From Mangrovimonas futianensis (GTDB taxonomy: Bacteria > Bacteroidota > Bacteroidia > Flavobacteriales > Flavobacteriaceae), in assembly GCF_021245805.1 (NCBI RefSeq), contig NZ_JAJJNF010000009.1, positions 1 through 64,000 of the forward strand: 64,000 nucleotides of DNA. The letters are read 5' to 3'. The position numbers and the translations under genes are program-made. Positions within the stretch are counted from its first letter, which is position 1. Each line of letters opens with the position of its first letter. Below, piece after piece: positions 36,913-45,820 of this stretch. The notes below the pieces were generated by a model. The model was not told the DNA's origin. It did not search any database and saw only the letters and a list, made by a program, of their open reading frames with translations.

Positions 36913-36948
36913 AAAAAAGCTACCAAATTTAAATTTGGTAGCTTTTTT
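36913..36948. terminator. Rho-independent terminator closing the xyloglucan operon
   Basis: A perfect 36-base palindrome: arms AAAAAAGCTACCAAATTT and AAATTTGGTAGCTTTTTT meet without a spacer, so the central A/T bases form the loop. The T-run on the plus strand fits termination of the operon ending at 36894. It can also serve the convergent PKD lipoprotein gene on the minus strand. Confidence 0.9.
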
Positions 36949-37027
36949 GTTTTAAAGATTAAATAGTGCTTAGAAAAAAGTTATGTCTATAGAATTCTTT
37001 TAATACAATAGGATTAAAGGAGATTTT

Positions 37028-37384
37028 CTAATCTACCGTAATTGACTTGTCTTTCGTGAAAGAACAGTTGTTACCTTCTTCATTTACAGACACACTTGCT
37101 TTTATTAAGTAGGTTCCAGCCGAATTGTAGGTATGAGAAGTAGTTGCTCCTGATCCTGATGAACCATCTCCAAAATCCCATTGAACATTTGATAAACTAT
37201 AGTCCCCATTGTATTCAATCTCAAAATTTACTTGTAGGGCATTATTTGAGTCAATATTATGTACTATGTGAGTTATCGATGTTTCTCCAAGGCAACTGAA
37301 AAAGCTATCAGCATCATCATCACTACATGATAAAATGATAGTAGATACTGTAATGATCATTAAGTATAAAAATTTGATTTTCAT
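37028..37384 (-). CDS. Small PKD-domain lipoprotein
   Basis: 118 residues. Lipoprotein signal MKIKFLYLMIITVSTIILSC followed by SDDDADS, and one PKD domain (~50-115) with the diagnostic WDFGDGSSGSGATTSHTYNSAGTYLI. PKD domains are non-catalytic beta-sandwiches in surface and secreted proteins; the protein has no other domain. Start at 37384 is preferred over 37390 because it gives the charged n-region directly. It is convergent with the xyloglucan operon and not clearly part of it, though it could be an accessory surface protein. Function unknown. Confidence 0.8.
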   Translation of the reverse strand: MKIKFLYLMIITVSTIILSCSDDDADSFFSCLGETSITHIVHNIDSNNALQVNFEIEYNGDYSLSNVQWDFGDGSSGSGATTSHTYNSAGTYLIKASVSVNEEGNNCSFTKDKSITVD

Positions 37385-37572
37385 GGTCATAAGGATTTTT
37401 GTTATGAACTTAAAAATAGATTTTTATTTGACAAGTAATTCTATTTTTTAAAATTTCTTTCCTATGGAAAGTATTATCCTTTTTTTGATTTTTTACTTTT
37501 TGAAGCAGAAGTATATAAGGTTTGGTTCCTTGATTTCTTTAAGAATTCCAAGAGTTAAATAGCTTCTTTATC

Positions 37573-37580
37573 TATCTTTG
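37573..37580 (+). promoter_or_regulatory. Candidate -7 box for the alpha/beta hydrolase gene
   Basis: TATCTTTG matches the Bacteroidota -7 consensus TAnnTTTG exactly, 52 bases before the start at 37632. No TTG is present at the expected distance upstream, so this is a partial promoter match. Confidence 0.4.
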
Positions 37581-37631
37581 AGAGGACCCGTTTCAATCAT
37601 TTAAGTATTAGTTTTCAAAATCTTTTAAGGT

Positions 37632-38714
37632 ATGAATTTAAATAAGAAAACCATCTCCATGTTTTTGTTGTTAATATCGACCTCCCTATGTCTATTTGCA
37701 CAAACCAATAGACCACAGGAGCCCAAAGAGCCATTTGATTATGTTTCTGAAAATGTCGTTTTTGAAAACAAGGTGGATCATATTTCTTTGGCTGGGACCT
37801 TAACATATCCAAAAAAGGGTTCCAACTTCCCTGCAGTTATTCTGATAAGTGGAAGCGGGCCTCAAGATAGAAATTCAGAGCTCTTAAAACATAAACCATT
37901 TCTGGTCATTTCTGATTATTTGACTAATAATGGTATAGCTGTCTTACGCGTAGATGATAGAGAGACAGGTGAATCACAGGGTAGTTACAACGACACAGGT
38001 TTGGATGGCTTTGTAAACGATACTGAAAGTGCTTTTCAATATTTAAAATCCAGAAAAGAACTGAATCACTCCCAAATAGGCTTGATAGGACATAGTTTAG
38101 GAGGCGTCATTGCACCCATTGTGGCAAGTGAAAATAAAGAGGTTGCTTTTATTGTACTTCTTGCTGGCTCTGGTATAAGGGGTGATCAATTGATGTTATT
38201 GCAAAAAGAATTAATTGAGAGAAAAGCGGGTGTTCCACAATTTGGAATTGCACAGGGACAAAATAATATGAAGGGGGCTTATGACCTTATTTTAAAATCA
38301 GAGGATAGAGTGCAATTACAAGGAGAACTAAAAGATTACTTCACAAAAGTGTTTGGAGCCATGTTGCCAGAAAATCAAATCAATATCCTTTCAAAGCAGA
38401 TGTCATGGCCATGGTTAACCGACTTTATAAAGTTTGACCCGCAAACAGTTTTGAGTAAAACCACTTGCCCTGTTTTGGCTCTTAATGGATCAAATGATTT
38501 ACAAGTGCCACCCAAAGAAAATCTAGCAGCTATTGAGAAAATCCTCCATGAGAATGGCAATAAGAATGTGACGGTTTTGGAGCTTGAAAAATTGAACCAT
38601 TTATTTCAAGAAAGTGAAACAGGCTTACCAAATGAATATGGAACCATCAAGCAAACTTTTTCTCCACAAGCAATGACTATTGTGCTTGACTGGATTAAAG
38701 AAAAAACAGAATAA
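37632..38714 (+). CDS. Secreted alpha/beta hydrolase (serine aminopeptidase S33-like esterase)
   Basis: 360 residues with a signal peptide ending LCLFAQ (1-24). The alpha/beta-hydrolase fold has SGSGPQDRNSE (oxyanion region), the nucleophile elbow GHSLGG with Ser155, the acid in LALNGSNDLQVPP and the histidine in LEKLNHLFQ. Proteins of this group are annotated as S9/S33 peptidases or esterases; the substrate is unknown. It lies between the terminator of the xyloglucan operon and a long gene-free stretch, and appears to be a single-gene unit. An esterase acting on plant cell wall material is possible but unsupported. Confidence 0.88.
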   Translation: MNLNKKTISMFLLLISTSLCLFAQTNRPQEPKEPFDYVSENVVFENKVDHISLAGTLTYPKKGSNFPAVILISGSGPQDRNSELLKHKPFLVISDYLTNNGIAVLRVDDRETGESQGSYNDTGLDGFVNDTESAFQYLKSRKELNHSQIGLIGHSLGGVIAPIVASENKEVAFIVLLAGSGIRGDQLMLLQKELIERKAGVPQFGIAQGQNNMKGAYDLILKSEDRVQLQGELKDYFTKVFGAMLPENQINILSKQMSWPWLTDFIKFDPQTVLSKTTCPVLALNGSNDLQVPPKENLAAIEKILHENGNKNVTVLELEKLNHLFQESETGLPNEYGTIKQTFSPQAMTIVLDWIKEKTE

Positions 38715-39399
38715 GAGATCCCAAAAATGGTTGGTAGAAATTTCAGATTTACTAAAACCAACTCATTCTTTTCAATTGTGGTGTAAAACAATTTCCCTTT
38801 TAGAATAAGTTGGAGGTTTTTCCAATTGAAAGCACATTCAATGTAAGAATAACTTAATACAATTGCTTTCCGAGTGTAGATGTAGAAATCATAACTATGG
38901 CATTCGTTAGCAAAATTGACTTCTTGTATGGTATCAAAATATAAGACAAACTACCAAAGAATTAATGGGTGATATAGCCACTGAAATACATAAATAGGGG
39001 TGATATCATATTCTTGATCGAACAAGAAACGTTATATCGGTAAGAAAATTCCTTAAATATCGATTAAAAACACTTTTTTGACGATAAAATACACTTTTTT
39101 GTTTGTTTTTTTAAAATATATAAATACATTTGGCAACAAGAAATGATTAATTAATAGCGACCACTCCCTAAATTTTTTCCCAATTGGGGAGCACCTTTTA
39201 GTAATTAACAATGGTTCTTTGTCTTATAGGATTTATCAATAGCATTCAAGGTTGAAAGTTCAATCCCATAATGATAAGATGTAATTTAATAAGCACTGAA
39301 GTTCAATTGTTTTATTCTAAACCGTGTAGAATCGTATTTCTTTTCTAGGTTTTTAAGAAATCATTTAAGAGACATATTAATTTTTAAACGGATTAGAGA
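38715..39399. other. Long intergenic stretch with promoter elements
   Basis: 685 bases without a credible ORF. The first half shows nothing recognisable. The second half contains two direct repeats, a strong promoter match (39071-39132) and a short dyad CCCAATTGGG at 39179-39188. The leader from the promoter to the next gene is about 260 bases. Confidence 0.6.
39071..39132 (+). promoter_or_regulatory. Strong promoter with upstream direct repeats for the beta-helix gene
   Basis: TTTG (39102-39105) and TACATTTG (39125-39132) are separated by 19 bases, an exact match to the Bacteroidota promoter consensus. Immediately upstream CACTTTTTTG occurs twice (39071-39080 and 39092-39101), 21 bases apart, which is two helical turns and abuts the -33 box. 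This layout suits an activator binding on one DNA face. Transcription would start near 39139, leaving a long leader before 39400. Confidence 0.6.
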
Positions 39400-40959
39400 A
39401 TGATTAGCCCCAAAAAAAATCACTCCAGTACCCGAGCATGGTTAACCCAGCAATTAGTTAGTTCTTATAGAACAACTGTCAAGTTCGGAATCATTATGTT
39501 AGTACCCATGTTCTTTGGGTGTACTTCAGAAACAGAGGATCTTGTTGAGCAAGGTTTAGAAACCGAAGAGGTACTTGCAGAAAACCAGGAAGATGTCAGT
39601 GAATCTTCTGAGGATACACCTGCAGTTACTAATACCTTTTTTATTTCACCCACAGGTAATGACGCCAATGATGGGTTAAGCCCTGAAACGGCTTGGAAAA
39701 CTAGTGAAAGAGCTAGTGAAGAACATGTGAATCCAGGATTTTCAATCATGTTCCAAGGAGGTGCCACTTATGGCGTCCTAACTTTGGATTCTAATGATGG
39801 GGGAGACCCAAACAATAAAATTATGGTTAGTTCTTATGGATCAGGAACAGCTACCTTACAAGGGGTAGACGTTATTAATACTTCTGGTTTGGAATTAATA
39901 GGTTTTAATGTGGCTGTACCATCGGTTGCACCTGGTGAATTTCCAAGAAATGGAATTAACCTACTAAATGACTTACAAGGAAATACCAAATTGGAAGATA
40001 TTTCATTAGCCAATTTAAATGTTAGTGGTGCCTATACGGGGATTCAAATCGAAGGAGTTAATGATACTTCTGGATTTTCTGAGGTTCTAATAACAGATTG
40101 TACGGTTTTTGACTGTATGGAAAGTGGTATTCAATCAAAGGGATTTTTCAGTCAAAGTAAAGTGGGATACTCTCATGAAAATATTCATGTTTCAGATTGC
40201 CATGTTTACAACATAAGTGGATGGGATAATGCTTGGAGCCATAGTGGAAATGGTATTGTATTATCTGATGTTCAATATTCATCAATCTCCAGTAGTGAAG
40301 TACATGACAGTGGTTACGATAATACCCATTGTGGTGGTAACTGCGGTATCTGGTATTGGGATGCTAAAGATGTGCTTATAGAGCACAATGAGGTCTATAA
40401 TATCATGAGTCAAGGTTGTGATGGAGCAGCCTTTGATTTGGATGGAGGAGTTGTTAATGGAACTATGCAGTACAACTATTCTCATGATAATTTTGGAGCT
40501 GGATTTCAGGTAGGACAATTTGAAGGTGCCAGAGATATGTCTAACATCATGGTGAGATATAATATTTCAGATAATGATGCCAATGGTTATAGTGGTAGTT
40601 TATTTATTTTCAATATGGCTTCACCAAACTCGATTTCAGGTATTTATTTCTTCAACAATACAGTGATTCAAAACGAAAATTTGGCGTTTATGTCTTATAA
40701 TAATTGGAATCAAAATGTAGTACAAGTAAAGAATAACATTTTGTATGGTGGTATTGACGCCCATAACAAAATTCAGTTTGAAGGAAATTCCTATGAAAAT
40801 CCTAACTTGTTCAATTACCAATTAGATTCAAATTCACCACTAATAGATGCTGGTGTCAATTTAGATTTGGACGTCAATGTGCAGGATTATTTTGGAAATC
40901 CACATTTGGTGGGTAGCTCACAAGATATAGGTGCACATGAATTTCCTGAAACATTATAG
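39400..40959 (+). CDS. Right-handed parallel beta-helix lipoprotein
   Basis: 519 residues. Lipoprotein Cys41 (MFFGC) after an unusually long n-region, then an acidic, Glu-rich linker (~42-80). The domain opens with FFISPTGNDANDGLSPETAWKT, the classic start of secreted beta-helix proteins, and continues with repeated turns (GIQIEGVNDTSGFSEVLITDCTVFDC, HENIHVSDCHVYNISG, VLIEHNEVYNIMSQGCDGAAFDLDGG, YNISDNDANGYSGSLFIFN) and IDAGVNLD...DIGAHE near the end. The fold is shared by polysaccharide lyases and some glycoside hydrolases; no family-specific catalytic residues can be assigned. It may act on a plant or algal polysaccharide. The stop is 1 base from the convergent PAF-AH-like gene. Confidence 0.8.
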   Translation: MISPKKNHSSTRAWLTQQLVSSYRTTVKFGIIMLVPMFFGCTSETEDLVEQGLETEEVLAENQEDVSESSEDTPAVTNTFFISPTGNDANDGLSPETAWKTSERASEEHVNPGFSIMFQGGATYGVLTLDSNDGGDPNNKIMVSSYGSGTATLQGVDVINTSGLELIGFNVAVPSVAPGEFPRNGINLLNDLQGNTKLEDISLANLNVSGAYTGIQIEGVNDTSGFSEVLITDCTVFDCMESGIQSKGFFSQSKVGYSHENIHVSDCHVYNISGWDNAWSHSGNGIVLSDVQYSSISSSEVHDSGYDNTHCGGNCGIWYWDAKDVLIEHNEVYNIMSQGCDGAAFDLDGGVVNGTMQYNYSHDNFGAGFQVGQFEGARDMSNIMVRYNISDNDANGYSGSLFIFNMASPNSISGIYFFNNTVIQNENLAFMSYNNWNQNVVQVKNNILYGGIDAHNKIQFEGNSYENPNLFNYQLDSNSPLIDAGVNLDLDVNVQDYFGNPHLVGSSQDIGAHEFPETL

Positions 40960-40960
40960 T

Positions 40961-42427
40961 CTAACGAATAGAGTCCCCTTTAAATGTTTGCATCTCTAAA
41001 AGCTCATATTGGTTCGCTAAGTCTTGAGGATTAGCATCAACTTGATTTTTTAAATGTTTGTCAAAAAAGGCAAGGATTGTTTTAGTAACGATTTCCATTC
41101 CCAGATAGGGATCAATAGTTCCCGTTCCTGCCAAATCAGGAACGGGAATCATAAATGGGATATCCATAAAATTGGGATGTCCTGAATTCAAAAGCTTTGC
41201 TTCATAGAAATAGTCATGGCTTTTGTTGATGTAAATGTGTGAATTTATGTCTTCATGGTCGGCAGGCCAATCAGCAGAAATGTATAGATAGGGAATTTGG
41301 TAAGTGCTATCAATCATAGTTCCCCACTGAATGCCATCTAAATTGGCTGCAGCTTTTATCCGGGAATCTTTCATGGCAACATTACCAGCTGTTCCACCCC
41401 CAACAGAATGCCCTAAAACACCTATTTTATCGAGGTCTAAATGATCTTTAAAGATACCTTCTGCATTCCAGCTTTCGAGTAGGTCTAAGACACTAATAAT
41501 ATCTTCTGCCCACCTGTTTTGTATGTCTCCTTCAAAATAATGAGCAATCGCCTTTTTAACGATGGGATGCCTTTGTTCATAACTCAGGTTGCTTCTGAAT
41601 GCTTTAGCAATTGGCTCTATAGTTGACATCGCATCGGCAGATATGGATCTTTGGAAATCATAATCAAAAAAAGCTTTCCTGCTATCAGGATAGGTTGTAC
41701 CCAGACTCTCATAGGTATGGTTCATGTTGACAACGATGTACCCTTGACTTGCTATTTCGGTCAACAAAGCATAGTACCCCGTCGCCTTTGATCCGTAGCC
41801 ATGAGAAAAAATTAGAACAGGAAATTTTTTATTAGCTACAGCTATGTGCGGATACACAAAAGTTTTAATATGGTCCAAATAATTCAATGCCGAGGCTGGC
41901 AGTCCATATTTTGTAGCAAAGCCTTCCCGACTGGCTTCATCAATATAAGGCTCGCTTTTCTTTGAGGAAACATCTTGATCGCTAGGATACCAAATCTTAC
42001 ACATAAATGAGCGTTTATCAGTCAAATCCTTTGTAATAGGTTCATTTCTATCTGTGGTGATGTGAATATCTTGTGTTCCAACCTGATAGTTTCCTCTAGG
42101 TTCTGGTAACGAGAAGACTGGTAGTATCTTCGGAATGGACCAAACTAAAGTTGCTATTATTAGCAATGAAGTAAACCCTAAAATTTTAAGGAACGATAAA
42201 CGTTTGGGCTTTTGTAGGTTTAAGGTTTGAATCCTCCAAACTACAATGAGAGCTATTACATATGCCGGAATCATTTGCCAACGATAGCCATCAATCAATA
42301 AATGAAGGCCCATTATTATACCTATACAAATGGAACCATAAAGGGGTTTTACAAATTTGAAAATCCAACGCTTTATAAAAGGCAGAATGGTAATAACAAT
42401 AAGAAGTATGGTTTCTAAAGAGGTCAT
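40961..42427 (-). CDS. Membrane-anchored PAF-acetylhydrolase-like esterase
   Basis: 488 residues. The N-terminal ~115 residues hold three or four hydrophobic helices (ETILLIVITILPFI, GSICIGIIMGLHLLI, MIPAYVIALIVVW, ILGFTSLLIIATLVW). An alpha/beta-hydrolase domain of the PAF-acetylhydrolase/dienelactone type follows: KIWYPSD, FSHGYGSKATGYYALLTEIASQGYIVVNMNH, GHSVGGG with nucleophile Ser341, then the acid region DGIQWG and His in NSGHPNF. It probably hydrolyses a short acyl ester at the outer face of the inner membrane; the substrate is unknown. It is convergent with the beta-helix gene and lies 187 bases downstream of the DUF1801 gene on the same strand. Confidence 0.85.
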   Translation of the reverse strand: MTSLETILLIVITILPFIKRWIFKFVKPLYGSICIGIIMGLHLLIDGYRWQMIPAYVIALIVVWRIQTLNLQKPKRLSFLKILGFTSLLIIATLVWSIPKILPVFSLPEPRGNYQVGTQDIHITTDRNEPITKDLTDKRSFMCKIWYPSDQDVSSKKSEPYIDEASREGFATKYGLPASALNYLDHIKTFVYPHIAVANKKFPVLIFSHGYGSKATGYYALLTEIASQGYIVVNMNHTYESLGTTYPDSRKAFFDYDFQRSISADAMSTIEPIAKAFRSNLSYEQRHPIVKKAIAHYFEGDIQNRWAEDIISVLDLLESWNAEGIFKDHLDLDKIGVLGHSVGGGTAGNVAMKDSRIKAAANLDGIQWGTMIDSTYQIPYLYISADWPADHEDINSHIYINKSHDYFYEAKLLNSGHPNFMDIPFMIPVPDLAGTGTIDPYLGMEIVTKTILAFFDKHLKNQVDANPQDLANQYELLEMQTFKGDSIR

Positions 42428-42614
42428 CGATTATATGGTTGATTATCAAATCAAAAATAGATAGGCTCTTTTGAAGTGACAAGGTCAAATCACCCCTTAA
42501 TTGGGTTGTCTATCTATTAAAATCACCCAATTTAATTTTTGAAAGGAAAGTGACCTCTGTTTAATTCCTGAATATTTAAACTATGCCACCAATTATTGGC
42601 TTTAAACAAAAGGA

Positions 42615-43004
42615 TTAAATACCGTCATTTAAAAGTTCTTTCCTTCGGTATTGAACCATTTCTTTGATTAAATCCTTAGGTAAAGGTTTGTCAAGAGGGA
42701 ATTGAACCGATCCTTTTCCTTTTTTAAATTCCTTCAAGGCTTCTGAAAACTTTTCTATCGTAGTAGGGAAAGGGTAAAACCCAACAAATTTAGCATAACC
42801 TGCAATCATGATCTGTTGGTCTCTTTTGGCATTGGGAATGAAGGAAAAACAAGGAATCTTGTAATTTAATATTTCAACCACTTCTGGAGCAGCTTCCTTA
42901 ATAATAGCTCTAAGTTCTTCCAAAACCTGTTGGACTTCTTGTGGTTGGTGTGCTATATAATCGTCCACCGTTTTATAGGTGGGCATCGGTCCCTTTTTTC
43001 CCAT
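42615..43004 (-). CDS. DUF1801 / YdhG-like protein
   Basis: 129 residues, no signal peptide or membrane segment. The sequence matches the DUF1801 (YdhG, YjbR/CyaY-like fold) family: VDDYIAHQPQEVQQVLEELRAIIKEAAPEVVEILNYKIPCF, GYAKFVGFYPFP, LKEFKKGKGSVQFPLDKPLPKDLIKEMVQYR. Some members have been described as iron-chaperone-like, but the biochemical role is not established. Start at 43004 gives MGKKGPMPTYKTVDDY; Met7 is also possible. Stand-alone gene. Confidence 0.88.
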   Translation of the reverse strand: MGKKGPMPTYKTVDDYIAHQPQEVQQVLEELRAIIKEAAPEVVEILNYKIPCFSFIPNAKRDQQIMIAGYAKFVGFYPFPTTIEKFSEALKEFKKGKGSVQFPLDKPLPKDLIKEMVQYRRKELLNDGI

Positions 43005-43168
43005 GGATATCTTTTTAGTGAGGTAAAAATAAATATGGTGTATTGAGTTTCAAGTTACTAAAGTATGTGCTAAATTTACTTCAACTTATGATTATTTTTT
43101 CTGAAAGCTAGGTCCAAAGGATCAATGGTTGTTTGGTTTAAAAGGTAATCCCAAATTCTTTAAAAGTT

Positions 43169-44602
43169 ATGAGGTTCATCAAAAGAATCTTCCAAGTTAT
43201 AGGTGTCATTATCGGTATTTTATTTCTAATTATTTTAGGTGTTTTTTTAATTGATGGGCAAAAAACATCCTATTTACTCATACCTAAAGATGTCGTAGAA
43301 AGTGACCAAAAAATTCTTATCAAAAATGTCAACCTCATTCCCATGACCATGGATACAGTCATGAACAATAAATCAGTTTTAGTACAGAAAGGAATTATTA
43401 CCCAAATAGAAGATGACATATACCTTGATGAAGTGACCATTATAGATGGAACAAATCAATTTTTAATGCCTGGTTTGATAGATATGCATGTACACGTTTG
43501 GGATGAATATGAGCTCGGATTGTATTTAGCAAATGGTATTACTACGGTCAGAAACCTATGGGGGCAACCCATGCACCTAAGAATGAAGGAGGCCATAGAG
43601 TATGATGAGATATATAGTCCGTTGTTTTTTACTAGTGGTCCTAAACTGACAGGACCAGAATTTATAGGTGATGATAATTACCAATTGTTTAGTGCTGAAG
43701 AAGCGCGAGAAGTGGTAAGAAGTACAAAAGAAAAAGGATATGATTTTATAAAGACCTATTATGGTTTACCTCAAGATTACTTTGATATCATTATGGAGGA
43801 AGCAGAGCTGAATGATTTGGATATCGTCGCCCATCCCTCTAATCTAGTTGATTATAGGTATCATTTTAAATCACCTATAGTTTCCATAGAGCATGCTGAA
43901 GATATTGTACAGCAGCCTTTAAACTATACCTTGGATACTTTAAAATTGAATGAGGTGGTTGCATCATTTAAAGAAGCTGAAAACACATCTTTTTGTCCAA
44001 CATTGACGGTTTATCATAATATTCATAGAATGTTACAAGATGATGAAATTTTGGAATCTCAGGATTTAAATGGGGTGAATCCATTGATAAGAAAAGTAGA
44101 TAGTCAAGCTCAATATGACAGATGGGCTTCAGAAAAAAATAGAAATGATTCCATAGTTGGTAAAATTGAGGCGCAGCATAACTTTCATCTCCTGGCTTTA
44201 AACAAACTGAATCGTGCTGGGGTTAATATCATTTGTGGCACAGATGCAGGCATCGGAGTAACAGTCCCAGGGTCTTCTATCCATCAAGAACTTCAGTTTT
44301 ATTCAGAAGCTGGATTGTCTAATTTTGAAGTGCTTGAAACAGCCACTATCAACCCTGCTAAGACCCATGATTTTATGAGAAATTTAGGAACAATCGAAAC
44401 AGGGAAAACGGCTAACATATTACTGCTAAAGGACAATCCATTAAATGACTTAAGCGCATTAAAACAACCTTCAATCGTTTTTATCAAGGGAAGAATGCTG
44501 GATGAATCAACTCTCAATAAGTTTCAGGAAGAAGGGACAGGTAGAAATAACCTCATAGTCTCTCTTGTTAGGTATATCGAGTTTATGCTTAAAAAGTATT
44601 AA
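43169..44602 (+). CDS. Membrane-anchored amidohydrolase (imidazolonepropionase-like)
   Basis: 477 residues. One N-terminal hydrophobic helix (~8-28) anchors or exports it. The amidohydrolase barrel has the metal motif MPGLIDMHVHVW with His107 and His109, FIKTYYG with a candidate carbamylated Lys, VAHPSN, SIEHAED, and ICGTDAGIGVTVPGSSIHQELQFYSEAGLSNFEVLETATINPAK with the catalytic Asp. The terminal segment IETGKTANILLLKDNPLNDLSALKQPSIVFIKGR is typical of the imidazolonepropionase/prolidase-like COG1228 group. It probably hydrolyses a C-N bond in a cyclic or dipeptide substrate in the periplasm; specificity unknown. Single gene, convergent with the serine hydrolase. Confidence 0.87.
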   Translation: MRFIKRIFQVIGVIIGILFLIILGVFLIDGQKTSYLLIPKDVVESDQKILIKNVNLIPMTMDTVMNNKSVLVQKGIITQIEDDIYLDEVTIIDGTNQFLMPGLIDMHVHVWDEYELGLYLANGITTVRNLWGQPMHLRMKEAIEYDEIYSPLFFTSGPKLTGPEFIGDDNYQLFSAEEAREVVRSTKEKGYDFIKTYYGLPQDYFDIIMEEAELNDLDIVAHPSNLVDYRYHFKSPIVSIEHAEDIVQQPLNYTLDTLKLNEVVASFKEAENTSFCPTLTVYHNIHRMLQDDEILESQDLNGVNPLIRKVDSQAQYDRWASEKNRNDSIVGKIEAQHNFHLLALNKLNRAGVNIICGTDAGIGVTVPGSSIHQELQFYSEAGLSNFEVLETATINPAKTHDFMRNLGTIETGKTANILLLKDNPLNDLSALKQPSIVFIKGRMLDESTLNKFQEEGTGRNNLIVSLVRYIEFMLKKY

Positions 44603-44721
44603 GCGCTATGTTTACCACAATTAGCTTTTCTTTAAAATCTTGACGATTCGATTATTAAATATTTCCGATAGATTCCAGTTGAATCCTTCAAATTTAAAGG
44701 TGTTTTTATTGAATTCCCTAT

Positions 44722-45771
44722 TTAGTTGTTCCGATTGGTTTTGTTTTTCTTTTCAAGGATCTTAAATATTCTTTTATTATTAATTTCTGATAGGTTCCAA
44801 TAGAGTAGCTTGGGGTCGGTGGTGTTATAAAAACAAACCACAACCGTATCTATATCTTCATAATAGTGAGCAAAACTTTGGTAACCCGGCACCCAACCTG
44901 AATGTTCAAATTCATAAATAGAAGCGTATATTTCTTTTTCATCATTTTTAAAAACAGTACCCTCATTTAAGGCTCTGATAAACTTACCTACATCTTCTGC
45001 AGTTGCATGCATTCCGAAATCATTGTTTTTTAAGTCATGAGGATACCCAACATGATAACCACCCATTACGTTGTTAATATTTACCTCATTCACTGAACTA
45101 AATGTATTATGCAATTGTAATGGGTTTAGAATTTCATCTTGGATAAATTGAAAATTAGGATATCCCAACACATCATCCATAATCTTATTGATTAACAAGT
45201 AATTTGTATTGCAATATTCATACTTATTACCAGGTTTAAAATTTGCAGGTTTTCCTTCAATTAATGCTAAACTTTCTTCAAAAGAGGTTGTTGGATGTGC
45301 CCAAAAGTCAGGTGTATCTGTAAAATTAGGAATGCCACTTCGGTGTTGGATCATCAATCGTAAAGTGATTGTTTCTGCATGTTCTATTTTACCAACAAGC
45401 TCTGGTAGAAACTCTGCCAATGTTGTATCTAAAGATAACCGACCTTTACCTACCAATTTCGTCACAGCAACAGCATCATATAACTTGCTGATACTAGCAA
45501 TTTTAAACAAAGCATCTGGATCAGTTGGTACTTGTTGTTCTCTATTCTTAAAACCTCCTGTATAGGTTACAGGCTGCTTTCCTGCTTCGTTAACATAGAC
45601 TATCATACCTTCAAATCCGAGGTCAATAGATTGGTTTATTTGCTCATCAATTGTTTTAGGTAAGGGAAGTATCCACGCTTTTACTAAAATCCAGGGAACA
45701 AAGTATAGGGAGATGATGGTTCCAGCGAAAAGGAAAACCCTAAAGATGTTTAGTCTTTGTTTTTTATTCAT
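44722..45771 (-). CDS. Class C beta-lactamase-like serine hydrolase
   Basis: 349 residues with an N-terminal membrane helix (~10-32). The penicillin-binding-protein fold has SISK (Ser93/Lys96, the S-x-x-K nucleophile motif), YCN in KYEYCNTNYLLI as the second motif, and HSG in FEHSGWVPGYQSFAHYYED as the third. Such proteins are esterases, D-aminopeptidases or transpeptidase-like rather than true beta-lactamases. It is the last gene of a three-gene operon after the ankyrin lipoprotein and acyltransferase genes (49 bases from the latter). This order suggests modification of an acylated envelope molecule, but that is inference. Confidence 0.87.
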   Translation of the reverse strand: MNKKQRLNIFRVFLFAGTIISLYFVPWILVKAWILPLPKTIDEQINQSIDLGFEGMIVYVNEAGKQPVTYTGGFKNREQQVPTDPDALFKIASISKLYDAVAVTKLVGKGRLSLDTTLAEFLPELVGKIEHAETITLRLMIQHRSGIPNFTDTPDFWAHPTTSFEESLALIEGKPANFKPGNKYEYCNTNYLLINKIMDDVLGYPNFQFIQDEILNPLQLHNTFSSVNEVNINNVMGGYHVGYPHDLKNNDFGMHATAEDVGKFIRALNEGTVFKNDEKEIYASIYEFEHSGWVPGYQSFAHYYEDIDTVVVCFYNTTDPKLLYWNLSEINNKRIFKILEKKNKTNRNN

Positions 45772-45820
45772 GGTTTGAATACAAATTTTAAGTTGATAGG
45801 ATGATTCAAATATATCATGT

